Assembly (NCBI GenBank): GCA_964538565.1
Contig: CAZIGW010000193.1
Location: forward strand, 1 to 10,770
Direction of reading: 5' to 3'
Origin: CAYVBN01 sp964538565
GTDB taxonomy: Bacteria > Pseudomonadota > Alphaproteobacteria > Rhizobiales > Xanthobacteraceae
Length of the DNA: 10,770 bases
Under the pieces are notes generated by a model. It did not search any database and was not told where the DNA came from. It worked only from the letters and a program-made list of their open reading frames with translations. The stretch's first letter is position 1; every line of letters begins with the position of its first letter. Positions 1-7,066 of this stretch are shown here, piece after piece. Made by a program: the position numbers and the translations under genes.

Positions 1-438
1 GAGCCCGAACCCGAGTTCCGCGAGCAGATCGAGTTCGAAGCGCACCACCCGAACGGCGAGCACGGCAGGCTCGCCGAAATGCGCGACCATCTCCAGCAGG
101 GCTTCGAACACCTCGGAGTGCGGATCGCGTTCCGGGAGCAGCCGGCAGAGCGCGGCGAGATGCGTGATGCCGTAGACGGCATGCGCGGCGTGCAGGAACG
201 AGGCGGCGCGCAGGTCGGTCCCCTCGACCGCGTAGTGGCCGAGATGCTCGTCGAGCCGCGCCCGCCAGGTCGCACTGAGCGAATTGCCGGGCTGCAGCAC
301 CGGGCGCAGGCGCGAGCCGCCGCCGCCGCGCACGAGGCCGAGATGGCGGCCGTGCCTGCGCGTCATCAGCTCGAGGATGGCGTTCGCCTCCCCGTGGCGC
401 TTGACGCCCAGCACGATGCCTTCGTCGCTCCATTCCAT
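1..438 (-). CDS. recO: DNA repair protein RecO, N-terminal part (runs off the left edge)
   Basis: RecO binds DNA and, with RecF/RecR, helps load RecA on single-stranded DNA during gap repair and recombination. Read on the minus strand from the ATG at 438, the frame is open to the window edge and gives 146 residues of a protein usually about 240-250 long. It begins MEWSDEGIVLGVKRHGEANA, the typical start of the N-terminal OB-fold (roughly residues 1-80), followed by the start of the helical domain (HAAHAVYGITHLAALCRLL). A GAGG sequence lies a few bases upstream of the ATG and supports this start. The gene follows era after 68 bases, the usual alphaproteobacterial order. The zinc-binding or C-terminal part cannot be judged because it is outside the window. 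Identification rests on the N-terminal pattern plus synteny. Confidence 0.9.
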   Translation of the reverse strand, partial: MEWSDEGIVLGVKRHGEANAILELMTRRHGRHLGLVRGGGGSRLRPVLQPGNSLSATWRARLDEHLGHYAVEGTDLRAASFLHAAHAVYGITHLAALCRLLPERDPHSEVFEALLEMVAHFGEPAVLAVRVVRFELDLLAELGFGL

Positions 439-506
439 CGATTGCCTCGCGCCGGGAATCTGCCGGGGCGGTGACGCAACCGCAAGGCCCGGGAATGGAG
501 GGGACG

Positions 507-1463
507 TCAATCCTTGGGAAACTCGAGTCCCATTTCGCGGTAGCGCTCGGGGTCCTCGCTCCATCCCTCGCGCACCTTCACGAACAGGAACAGGTGCACC
601 GGCTGTTCGAGCATGTCCGCGAGGTCCTTGCGCGCCTGCGCGCCGATCGCCTTGATGGTCTGACCGCCCTTGCCGAGCACGATCTTGCGCTGGCTTTCGC
701 GCTCGACATAGATCGTCTGCTCGATGCGCACCGACCCGTCCTTGAGTTCCTTCCAGACGTCCGTCTCGACGGTCGACTGGTAGGGAAGCTCCTGGTGCAG
801 GCGCAGGTAGAGCTTCTCGCGCGTGATCTCGGCGGCGAGGCTGCGCAACGGCGCGTCGGCGATCTGATCCGGCGGATAGTGCCACGGCCCCGGGGGCACG
901 CGTGCGGCGAGCCATTGACGCAGGTCCGCGACGCCGTTTCCGTCGAGCGCCGAGATCATGAAGGTGACGTCGAAGGCGACGCGCTCGTTGGCGCGCTGCG
1001 CCAGGGTCAGCAGGCCCGGCTTTTCGACGATGTCGATCTTGTTGAGAACCAGCGCCTTCGGCGCGCGGAGTTCCGCCGTCCCGTCGAGGATCGCTTGCGC
1101 CTCCTCGTCGACCCCGCGCCGGGCGTCGACCATGACGCACACGACGTCGGCGTCATGCGCCCCGCTCCAGGCGGTCGCCACCATGGCGCGGTCGAGCCGG
1201 CGGCGCGGCGCGAAGATGCCCGGCGTGTCGACCAGCACGAGCTGCGCGGCGCCCTCGATGGCGATGCCGCGCACCAGCGCGCGCGTCGTCTGCACCTTCG
1301 GGGTGACGATCGTCACCTTGCTGCCGACGAGCGCGTTGACGAGCGTCGACTTGCCGACGTTCGGCGCGCCGATCAGCGCGACGAAGCCGCAGCGTGTCGC
1401 GGTCGATTCCGCCGGCTGGTCGGAAGGCTGCGCAGGCGGGGGCCGGTCGCGCTCTTCAGCCAT
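507..1463 (-). CDS. era: GTPase Era
   Basis: Era is an essential GTPase that binds the 3' end of 16S rRNA and acts in 30S subunit maturation. The protein has 318 residues, near the usual 300 plus an N-terminal extension of about 24 residues rich in Glu, Arg and Pro. The GTPase motifs are all present: G1 GAPNVGKST at about 32-40, switch I TPKVQTTR at 54-61, G3 DTPG at 79-82, G4 NKID at 141-144 and G5 SAL at 171-173. The C-terminal KH domain carries the RNA-binding loop GKGG at 264-267 and the Era-type stretch LYLRLHQELPY. The ATG start lies inside the end of rnc, overlapping it by 8 bases, so translation is probably coupled to RNase III. Both proteins act on rRNA processing. No defect is visible. 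Confidence 0.97.
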   Translation of the reverse strand: MAEERDRPPPAQPSDQPAESTATRCGFVALIGAPNVGKSTLVNALVGSKVTIVTPKVQTTRALVRGIAIEGAAQLVLVDTPGIFAPRRRLDRAMVATAWSGAHDADVVCVMVDARRGVDEEAQAILDGTAELRAPKALVLNKIDIVEKPGLLTLAQRANERVAFDVTFMISALDGNGVADLRQWLAARVPPGPWHYPPDQIADAPLRSLAAEITREKLYLRLHQELPYQSTVETDVWKELKDGSVRIEQTIYVERESQRKIVLGKGGQTIKAIGAQARKDLADMLEQPVHLFLFVKVREGWSEDPERYREMGLEFPKD

Positions 1464-2163
1464 CGCTGCTCGCCCGCTCGACGCCCTCGCGCGTCAGCAT
1501 GGCGGCGGCCGCGGCCTGCTCGGCGGCGCGCTTGGAGCGGCCGATGCCTTCGGCCGGCTCGAGGTCCGGCAGTTCGACGGCGACGCGGAACTCGGGGTCG
1601 TGGTGCGGACCGGTCCGCTCGAGCTCGCGATAGGAAGGCGTCGGCAGGCCGCGCGCCTGCGCCCATTCCTGCAGCAGGGTCTTGGCGTCACGCAGCGGCC
1701 GCGCGGGCTTGCGCATGCGCTCTCCCCACAGGCGTTCGATGAGCGACACGGCAGCGCCGTAGCCCCCGTCGACGAACACCGCGCCGACCAGCGCCTCGCA
1801 CACGTCGGCGAGGATCGCCGTGCGGCGGCGGCCGCCGGAGTTGGCTTCCGAGGAGCCGAGCTTGATCACCGAGCCGAGGTCGATGTCGCGCGCCACCTCG
1901 GCGCAGGTCTCCTTGCGCACGAGGTCGGCGAGTCGGCGCGAGAGCTCGCCCTCGTCGGCCTTGGGAAAGGCGCGGAACAGCATGTCGGAGACGACCAGGC
2001 CGAGCACGTGATCGCCGAGAAATTCGAGGCGCTGATAGCTGCCGGCGCGCCCCTTGCCCGACAGCGCCGAGATGTGCGTCAGGGCGCAGTCGAGCAAATC
2101 CTTGTCGGCGAATTGATGGCCGATCTTGTCTTCGAGTCCGCTCTTCTTCGTCCGACGACTCAT
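1456..2163 (-). CDS. rnc: Ribonuclease III
   Basis: RNase III cleaves double-stranded RNA, including rRNA precursors. The protein has 235 residues with the family signature RLEFLGDHVLG at 45-55. The metal-binding acids are E47, D51, D120 and E123, the last two in ILADVCEALVGA. The position equivalent to E. coli Glu38 is Gln44; from memory this is common in alphaproteobacteria. A double-stranded-RNA-binding domain follows at about 160-228 (AKTLLQEWAQARG, ending in the Ala-rich helix KRAAEQAAAAAML). I chose the ATG at 2163 because it overlaps the lepB stop as ATGA and gives the expected N-terminus MSRRTKKSGLEDKIGHQF. An in-frame start at 2214 would add 17 residues read from inside lepB. Its 3' end overlaps era by 8 bases. 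It lies in the coupled unit lepB-rnc-era. Confidence 0.96.
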   Translation of the reverse strand: MSRRTKKSGLEDKIGHQFADKDLLDCALTHISALSGKGRAGSYQRLEFLGDHVLGLVVSDMLFRAFPKADEGELSRRLADLVRKETCAEVARDIDLGSVIKLGSSEANSGGRRRTAILADVCEALVGAVFVDGGYGAAVSLIERLWGERMRKPARPLRDAKTLLQEWAQARGLPTPSYRELERTGPHHDPEFRVAVELPDLEPAEGIGRSKRAAEQAAAAAMLTREGVERASSDG

Positions 2164-2912
2164 CGTACGATCGTGAACAGGCGGCTCCAGCGCACCGACC
2201 ACGGCCAGCGCCAAATCTCCCAGGCGCGTTCACCCTCATGGATCGAGAAGAAGATGATCTGGGCGCGTCCGATGATGTTCTCGAACGGCACGTAGCCGAC
2301 CTGGCTCAGCACGCGGCTGTCGGTCGAGTTGTCGCGGTTGTCGCCCATCATGAAGAAGTGGCCGGGCGGCACGACGTAGACCGGCGTGTTGTCGTAGAAG
2401 CCGTTGTCGACCAGATCGAGCGTCGTGTAGCTGACGCCATTGGGCAGGGTCTCGCGCCATTGCTTGATGCGCGTGGTGTGACCTTCCTCGGTTTCCACGA
2501 AGTCGGCGATGCGCTCGCGCTTGACCGCCTGCCCGTTGATGTGGAGCACGCCGTCGATCATCTGGATGCGGTCGCCCGGCAGCCCGATCACGCGCTTGAT
2601 GTAGTCGGTGGAGTCGTCCTTCGGCAGGCGGAACACCACGACGTCGCCCCGTTCCGGCGGCGAGGCGAAGAAGCGCCCGGAGAACAGCGGCGGCGAGAAC
2701 GGCAGCGAATAGTGGCTGTAGCCGTACGAATACTTGGAAACGAACAGATAGTCCCCGATCAGCAGGGTGTCCTTCATCGACCCGGAGGGAATGTTGAATG
2801 GCTGGAACAGGAACGTGCGGATCACGAGGGCGATGATCAGGGCGTGAACGATGACGCGCACCGTCTCCGCAAAGCCGCCTTCCTTCCGCTTTTCTTCGGT
2901 CGACACGCTCAT
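2160..2912 (-). CDS. lepB: Signal peptidase I
   Basis: Signal peptidase I removes signal peptides from exported proteins at the outer face of the inner membrane. The protein has 250 residues. A single predicted membrane segment lies at about 16-35 (VRVIVHALIIALVIRTFLF), and the catalytic serine follows in PSGSM (Ser45). The general-base lysine is Lys106 in YIKRVIGLPGD. The box E motif MGDNRDNSTDSR is at 189-200. The S26-family Ser/Lys dyad is therefore intact. AGAGG lies about five bases upstream of the ATG. The stop overlaps the rnc start as ATGA. About 200 non-coding bases separate it from acpS upstream, with a possible promoter, so it may head its own unit lepB-rnc-era. The C-terminus is rich in Trp and Arg, possibly an interfacial patch (inference). 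Confidence 0.97.
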   Translation of the reverse strand: MSVSTEEKRKEGGFAETVRVIVHALIIALVIRTFLFQPFNIPSGSMKDTLLIGDYLFVSKYSYGYSHYSLPFSPPLFSGRFFASPPERGDVVVFRLPKDDSTDYIKRVIGLPGDRIQMIDGVLHINGQAVKRERIADFVETEEGHTTRIKQWRETLPNGVSYTTLDLVDNGFYDNTPVYVVPPGHFFMMGDNRDNSTDSRVLSQVGYVPFENIIGRAQIIFFSIHEGERAWEIWRWPWSVRWSRLFTIVR

Positions 2913-3011
2913 CGGCCTCTCGTCTCGTCGGTTGCGCGCCCCACTGCGTCTGCGCCGCCCCGACTCGCTTGCCGGAATGGCGGATGGCGGAAAATATGGC
3001 CCGATATCAGT

Positions 3012-3039
3012 AAATTAGGCTGGCATGTCCGGCGTCTAA
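3012..3039 (-). promoter_or_regulatory. Candidate sigma-70-type promoter upstream of lepB
   Basis: On the minus strand, TTAGAC (3039-3034) and TAATTT (3017-3012) are separated by 16 bases, about 100 bases before the lepB ATG. Both boxes depart from consensus. The site lies in the AT-richest part of an otherwise GC-rich 203-base gap between acpS and lepB. The gap length suggests lepB-rnc-era can be transcribed independently. This is a pattern match by eye only. Confidence 0.3.
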
Positions 3040-3115
3040 CAGGGTCTGGACTGGCCCTCCCCGGCCCGGCCCTTTTAGCCGCTTGCGGACCAACGCGCAA
3101 TCAAGCCCGCCGGCG

Positions 3116-3523
3116 TCACGACCCGTCGCCGCGCATGGCTGAGATGATCACGAAGGCTTGAGCGATGGGCCATTCGTCGCTCAACGCGAGATCGATCTGC
3201 GCTTCCCATCCGGCCGGCGTGATCGCCTTGAGGCGGGCGAGCGCGCCGCCCGTCAGCCGCAAGGTCGGCCGTCCGGACGGCAGATTGACCACGCCCATAT
3301 CGCGCCACCACACGCCGGAGCGGATGCCGGTGCCGAGCGCCTTGGCGCAGGCCTCCTTGGCGGCGAACCGCTTGGCGTAGGTCTCGACCGACCTCGCCTT
3401 GCGGCCGGCGCGGGCGCGCTCGGCCTCGGTAAAGACGCGCTCGAGAAAGCGGTCGCCGTGCCGCTCGATCACCTTGCCGATGCGGCGAATGTCGACGAGG
3501 TCGGTGCCGATGCCGAGGATCAT
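3116..3523 (-). CDS. acpS: Holo-[acyl-carrier-protein] synthase
   Basis: AcpS transfers the 4'-phosphopantetheine arm from coenzyme A to apo-acyl carrier protein, activating it for fatty acid synthesis. The protein has 135 residues, normal for the family. It starts MILGIGTDLVDIRRI, which carries the Mg-binding Asp8. The second signature is KRFAAKEACAKALGTG with Glu57 and Lys61. The C-terminal strand pair ends in WPIAQAFVIISA, again typical. The ATG overlaps the pdxJ stop as ATGA. No good Shine-Dalgarno sequence is visible upstream, so translation probably depends on coupling to pdxJ. The pdxJ-acpS pairing is widespread in Proteobacteria. Confidence 0.97.
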   Translation of the reverse strand: MILGIGTDLVDIRRIGKVIERHGDRFLERVFTEAERARAGRKARSVETYAKRFAAKEACAKALGTGIRSGVWWRDMGVVNLPSGRPTLRLTGGALARLKAITPAGWEAQIDLALSDEWPIAQAFVIISAMRGDGS

Positions 3524-4287
3524 GAAGCACGCACGCAGCGCGCGCGTCCCCGCTCCATGGCCGCCCGCATGGTCCTGATCGCCTGCGGGAGTCCGACGAA
3601 GATCGCCTCGCCGACCAGGAAGTGGCCGATGTTGAGTTCGACCACCGATTCGAGCGCCGAAATCGTTTCGGCGGTCGCATAGTCGAGCCCGTGCCCGGCA
3701 TGCACTTCGAGCCCAAGCTGCCGCGCCCGCAGCGCGGCCTGGCGGATCCGGCGAAACTCGGCGACGGCGTCCGACTCGCGGCCTTCCCCCACCGCCTCGC
3801 ACCATGCGCCCGTATGGATCTCGATGGCGGGCGCGCCGACCGCGGCGGCGGCCTCCACCTGCGGCACGTCGGGCGCGATGAAGAGCGAGACGCGAATGCC
3901 GGCCGCCGCCAGTTCGCCCACGGCCGGCCCGAGCCGGGCCGACTCGGCGAGGACGTCGAGGCCGCCTTCCGTCGTGCGCTCCTCGCGGCGCTCCGGCACC
4001 AGGCAGGCCGCGTGCGGCCGCGTCTTCACGGCGACCGCGATCATTTCGGGCGTCGCGGCCATCTCCAGGTTGAGCGGCCGGGACAGCGTGGCCTTGAGCC
4101 GCGCGATGTCGTCGTCGCGGATGTGGCGACGGTCCTCGCGCAGGTGGGCCGTGATGCCGTCGGCCCCCGCCGCGATCGCCGCCTCGGCCGCCTTGACCGG
4201 ATCGGGGTGGCGTCCGCCGCGGGCGTTGCGCAGCGTCGCCACGTGGTCGACGTTGACCCCGAGCCGCAGATGAGGAATCGCAGTCAC
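3520..4287 (-). CDS. pdxJ: Pyridoxine 5'-phosphate synthase
   Basis: PdxJ condenses 1-deoxyxylulose 5-phosphate with 3-amino-2-oxopropyl phosphate to form pyridoxine 5'-phosphate, the ring-closing step of DXP-dependent vitamin B6 synthesis. The protein has 255 residues and a TIM-barrel fold. Recognisable signatures are LGVNVDHVATLRNARGG at 9-25, ITAHLREDRRHI at 45-56, NLEMA with Glu75, EIHTG at 156-160, HAGHGL at 196-201 and NIGHFLVGEAIF at 219-230. All are consistent with an active enzyme. The GTG at 4287 is chosen because AAAGGA sits about seven bases before it and because family members begin just ahead of RLGVN. A GTG at 4314 would put that ribosome-binding site inside the coding region. 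Its stop overlaps acpS by ATGA. Confidence 0.96.
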   Translation of the reverse strand: MTAIPHLRLGVNVDHVATLRNARGGRHPDPVKAAEAAIAAGADGITAHLREDRRHIRDDDIARLKATLSRPLNLEMAATPEMIAVAVKTRPHAACLVPERREERTTEGGLDVLAESARLGPAVGELAAAGIRVSLFIAPDVPQVEAAAAVGAPAIEIHTGAWCEAVGEGRESDAVAEFRRIRQAALRARQLGLEVHAGHGLDYATAETISALESVVELNIGHFLVGEAIFVGLPQAIRTMRAAMERGRARCVRAS

Positions 4288-4290
4288 AAC

Positions 4291-4299
4291 TCGTCCTTT
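4291..4299 (-). promoter_or_regulatory. Shine-Dalgarno site that fixes the pdxJ GTG start
   Basis: On the minus strand the sequence reads AGAAAGGACGAGTT immediately before GTG at 4287. The purine core AAAGGA has ideal spacing to this GTG. It would have no role if translation began at the upstream in-frame GTG at 4314. This supports the shorter 255-residue protein. Confidence 0.6.
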
Positions 4300-4364
4300 C
4301 TGCCCGCCGGACACCGCGCCGCCTGCGCGGCGAGCGGCATCGGCCGATATCCCCTCGTGCGCCG

Positions 4365-4370
4365 ATCATA
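4365..4370 (-). promoter_or_regulatory. Candidate -10 element upstream of pdxJ
   Basis: TATGAT, one base from the TATAAT consensus, lies on the minus strand 77 bases upstream of the pdxJ GTG in a GC-rich gap. I could not find a convincing -35 box at 16-18 bases. Just downstream is the 10-base perfect palindrome ATCGGCCGAT (4339-4348), which could be an operator or chance. The 204-base gap from the rsh stop makes a separate pdxJ-acpS promoter plausible. Confidence 0.25.
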
Positions 4371-4491
4371 GCGGCTCCGCGCAGAAAATCCGTCTCCCTC
4401 GGGCCGACGCGGTTGCGGGCCGCAGGCGCGACCGCCGGAACCGCGGGAGTTGTCGGAGCACATCACTGCCGGAGGCGGGCCAGTCGCCCGG

Positions 4492-6825
4492 TCAGCCGTT
4501 GACCCGCTCGACCTGGGCGACAACCGCCTTGGCGCGCAGCTGCGCGACGATGGCGGTGAGATGCTTGAGGTCGTAGACCTCGAGGTCGATCATCAGCGAG
4601 GTGAAGTCGGGCGACTGCCGCGTCATGCGGATGTTGTCGATGTTGCCGTCGTTCTCGGCGATCACCTGCGCGATCTGCGCGAGCGAGCCGGGCTCGTTGA
4701 CCGATTGGACCGATATGCGGGCCGGGAAGCGTTGCGGCGCCTTCTCGTCCACGTCCCAGCGCACGTCGAGCCAGCGTTCCGGCGTGTCCTCGAAATCCTG
4801 CAGGGACGGCGACTGGATCGGATAGATCGTGATTCCCTCCCCGGGCGTCAGAATGCCGACGATACGGTCGCCCGGCACGGCCCCGCCGTTCGGGGCGAAG
4901 CGCACCGGCAGGTCGCTGTTGATGCCGCGAATGGGGATCGGCAGGGCCTGGTCCTTGCTCTCCGGCACCTTGAACTTGACCGCCCGCGCCTTCTTCAGCC
5001 CGAACCAGCCGCTGTCGGGCTTCGGCACGACGGTCGCGGCGGTGCGGTCCTCCTTGTAGTCGGGATACATCGCACGGGCGACGTCGGACGCCTTCATCTC
5101 GCCGCGGCCGACCGCGGCGAAGACGTCGTCGATCGAGGCGCGCGCGAGGCGCGGGAGCGCGCCGGTCAGCTTCTCGTCGGAATACTCGCGCTTGGCGCGC
5201 TGGCACAGCCGCTCGACGATGCGGCGGCCGAGGCCGGCGTACTGGGCGCGCACGGCCACGCGCGTCGCCCGCCGGATCGCGGCGCGCGCCTTGCCGGTGA
5301 CGACGATCGATTCCCAGGCGGCGGGCGGCGCGAGCTGCGCCTTGGAGATCAGGATTTCCACCTCGTCGCCGTTCTGCAGCTCGGAGACGAGCGGGGCGAT
5401 CTTGCCGTTGATCTTGCAGCCGACCGTCTGGTTGCCGACGTCGGTGTGCACCGCGTAGGCGAAATCGATCGGCGTCGCCTTGCGGGGCAGCGCGATCAGC
5501 TTGCCCTTGGGGGTGAAGCAGAACACCTGGTCGTGGAACAACTCGAGCTTGGTGTGCTCGAGGAACTCCTCCGGGCTGGAGCCTTCGGCCAGCAGCTCGA
5601 TGGTTCGGCGCAGCCAGGCGTCGGCGTTCGATTCGCGCGACAGCATCTCGGTCGGCGAGCCGACCCCGTCCTTGTAGAGCGCGTGGGCGGCGATGCCGTA
5701 TTCGGCGATGCGGTGCATCTCCTCGGTGCGGATCTGCAGCTCGACGCGCTGCTTGCCGGGGCCGATCACCGTCGTGTGCAGCGAGCGGTAGTCGTTCTGC
5801 TTCGGGGTCGAGATGTAGTCCTTGAAGCGGCCCGGGACGACCGGCCGGGTCGTGTGGACGACGCCGAGAGCCTGGTAGCATTCCGCCACCGTCGGTACGA
5901 TCACCCGGAACCCGAAGATGTCCGAGAGCTGCTCGAAGCCGACCGCCTTGCGTTCCATCTTGCGCCAAGTGGAGTAGGCACGCTTGCGCCGCCCCGTCAC
6001 CTCGGCGGTGATGCCGCGGTCGGCGAGCTTGCCGGTGAGCTGCTGCTCGATCTCCGAGATGATCCGGCATTCGCGCTCGGCCAGCGTCGAGAGCCGCTCG
6101 TTGATGACCCGGTAGGCCTCCGGATAGAGCTCGCGGAAGGCAAGATCCTCGAGCTCCTCCCGCATCTCGTGCATGCCGATACGGCCGGCGAGCGGGGCGT
6201 AGATGTCGAGCGTCTCCTCGGCGCTGCGGCGGCGCGCCTCGGGCGGCATGTGCTCGATGGTGCGCATGTTGTGCAGCCGATCGGCGAGCTTGACCAGCAG
6301 CACGCGAACGTCGTCGGCGATGGCGAGCAGGAGCTTGCGCAGGTTCTCCGCCTGTTTGGCCTCGCGCGAGACGAGGTCGAGCCGCTTGAGCTTGGTGAGG
6401 CCCTCGACCAGCGCGCCGATGTCCTTGCCGAAGAGCTGGTCGATCTCCGCGCGCGTCGCCTCGGTGTCCTCGATCGTGTCGTGCAGGAGCGCCGCCACGA
6501 TGGTCGCGTCGTCGAGCTTGAGCTCGGTCAGGATGGCGGCGACCTCGAGCGGATGGGAAAAATACGGGTCTCCCGACGCGCGCCGCTGCTCGCCGTGCGC
6601 CTTCATCGCGTACACGTAGGCGCGGTTGAGCAGGTCCTCGTTGGTCTTCGCGTTGTAGCGCTTGACCCGCTCGACGAGGTCGTACTGCCGCATCAGCGGC
6701 GGCTTTTGCGTTTTTCTTTCAATGGCTTGAGGCGAACCGCCCACCCCCCCGACGGCCAGCGGGGAAGGGCCCCGGGCCGGGTTCTTGGGGCGGGACACGG
6801 CGATGTCGATCAATGAGCGCGCCAT
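4492..6825 (-). CDS. rsh: Bifunctional (p)ppGpp synthetase/hydrolase, RelA/SpoT family
   Basis: This enzyme makes and degrades the stringent-response alarmone (p)ppGpp. With the ATG at 6825 it has 777 residues. The HD hydrolase domain shows FSHP (His91), LLHDTIEDT (His115, Asp116, Glu119, Asp120) and ADRLHNMRT at 181-189. The synthetase domain shows DIFGFRVIV at 302-310, the RFKD motif at 333-336, NDYRSLHTTV at 344-353 and VELQIRT with Glu362. RxKD is the form found in bifunctional Rel/SpoT enzymes rather than in synthetase-only RelA, and the intact HD residues agree. A TGS domain lies at about 428-492 and an ACT domain at about 702-777. The region before ACT reads RFAPNGGAVPGDRIVG, without the CC pair of the zinc-finger domain. 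A good Shine-Dalgarno AAGGAA precedes the ATG at 6825. However, homology begins at MRQYDLVERVKRYN, whose ATG is at 6693 and which would give 733 residues. The start is therefore uncertain. Confidence 0.95.
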   Translation of the reverse strand: MARSLIDIAVSRPKNPARGPSPLAVGGVGGSPQAIERKTQKPPLMRQYDLVERVKRYNAKTNEDLLNRAYVYAMKAHGEQRRASGDPYFSHPLEVAAILTELKLDDATIVAALLHDTIEDTEATRAEIDQLFGKDIGALVEGLTKLKRLDLVSREAKQAENLRKLLLAIADDVRVLLVKLADRLHNMRTIEHMPPEARRRSAEETLDIYAPLAGRIGMHEMREELEDLAFRELYPEAYRVINERLSTLAERECRIISEIEQQLTGKLADRGITAEVTGRRKRAYSTWRKMERKAVGFEQLSDIFGFRVIVPTVAECYQALGVVHTTRPVVPGRFKDYISTPKQNDYRSLHTTVIGPGKQRVELQIRTEEMHRIAEYGIAAHALYKDGVGSPTEMLSRESNADAWLRRTIELLAEGSSPEEFLEHTKLELFHDQVFCFTPKGKLIALPRKATPIDFAYAVHTDVGNQTVGCKINGKIAPLVSELQNGDEVEILISKAQLAPPAAWESIVVTGKARAAIRRATRVAVRAQYAGLGRRIVERLCQRAKREYSDEKLTGALPRLARASIDDVFAAVGRGEMKASDVARAMYPDYKEDRTAATVVPKPDSGWFGLKKARAVKFKVPESKDQALPIPIRGINSDLPVRFAPNGGAVPGDRIVGILTPGEGITIYPIQSPSLQDFEDTPERWLDVRWDVDEKAPQRFPARISVQSVNEPGSLAQIAQVIAENDGNIDNIRMTRQSPDFTSLMIDLEVYDLKHLTAIVAQLRAKAVVAQVERVNG

Positions 6826-6833
6826 CCGGTTCC
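6826..6833 (-). promoter_or_regulatory. Shine-Dalgarno site for the upstream rsh start
   Basis: On the minus strand TAAGGAACCGG immediately precedes the ATG at 6825, placing AAGGA at good spacing. The alternative ATG at 6693, where family homology starts, has no comparable purine-rich site at the right distance. This favours the longer protein, against the homology argument. Confidence 0.5.
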
Positions 6834-6883
6834 TTAACGCGTCGCCGCGCCGGGGCGGCGGCTGTCCGGGATGATTTCATACG

Positions 6884-6899
6884 GATATTAAAGAATATC
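6884..6899 (-). repeat. AT-rich inverted repeat in the rsh leader
   Basis: A perfect 6-base inverted repeat, GATATT then AATATC with a 4-base spacer, sits in a short AT-rich island within GC-rich non-coding DNA, 59 bases upstream of the rsh ATG at 6825. It overlaps the candidate -10 box, which is where a repressor operator would lie. The function is inferred from position only. Confidence 0.5.
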
Positions 6900-6922
6900 A
6901 TGAGCGTGCGCCGCCGGGGCAA
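6894..6922 (-). promoter_or_regulatory. Candidate promoter for rsh
   Basis: On the minus strand TTGCCC (6922-6917) and GATATT (6899-6894) are 17 bases apart, each matching four of six consensus bases. The site lies between the rpoZ terminator and the rsh start, where a separate promoter is expected. The -10 box is one arm of the inverted repeat at 6884-6899. This is weak sequence evidence strengthened by context. Confidence 0.35.
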
Positions 6923-7002
6923 TAGCCGGATGGCGCCGCCGGCACATGCCACCGCACCCGGGACCTGAGAGACCGGCGCGCACACGAGCCCCCCAGGCGC
7001 AG

Positions 7003-7032
7003 CAAAAGCAAAGGCCCGGGGAACCCGGGCCT
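7003..7032 (-). terminator. Intrinsic terminator downstream of rpoZ
   Basis: A perfect 9-base-pair stem (7012-7020 with 7024-7032) with a 3-base loop has arms AGGCCCGGG and CCCGGGCCT as read on the plus strand. In the minus-strand transcript it is followed by a U-rich tail (positions 7011-7004 give TTGCTTTT). It begins 34 bases after the rpoZ stop, the expected place for a Rho-independent terminator. It implies that most rpoZ transcripts end before rsh. Confidence 0.85.
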
Positions 7033-7066
7033 CGTCGTCAGGAATTCAGGAAATCGGCGGCGCCGG

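Noticed and set aside
471..1742. Long open frame on the plus strand opposite era and the end of rnc
   Set aside because: Antisense to well-supported genes, skewed Arg/Ala/Asp composition, no domain pattern.
2164..2214. Longer RNase III start at 2214
   Set aside because: It would add 17 unconserved residues inside lepB. The ATG at 2163 gives the usual N-terminus and the ATGA overlap.
3524..4369. acpS frame extends upstream to an ATG at 4369, which could suggest a larger fused protein
   Set aside because: The extension overlaps all of pdxJ in another frame and is Arg/Gly-rich. The AcpS signature begins at the ATG at 3523, in the ATGA overlap.
4450..6816. Very long open frame on the plus strand opposite rsh (788 codons)
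   Set aside because: It is exactly antisense to a full-length Rel/SpoT gene with every catalytic motif. Its translation is low-complexity Arg/Leu/Asp/Val-rich sequence without recognisable domains, which is what GC-rich antisense frames give.
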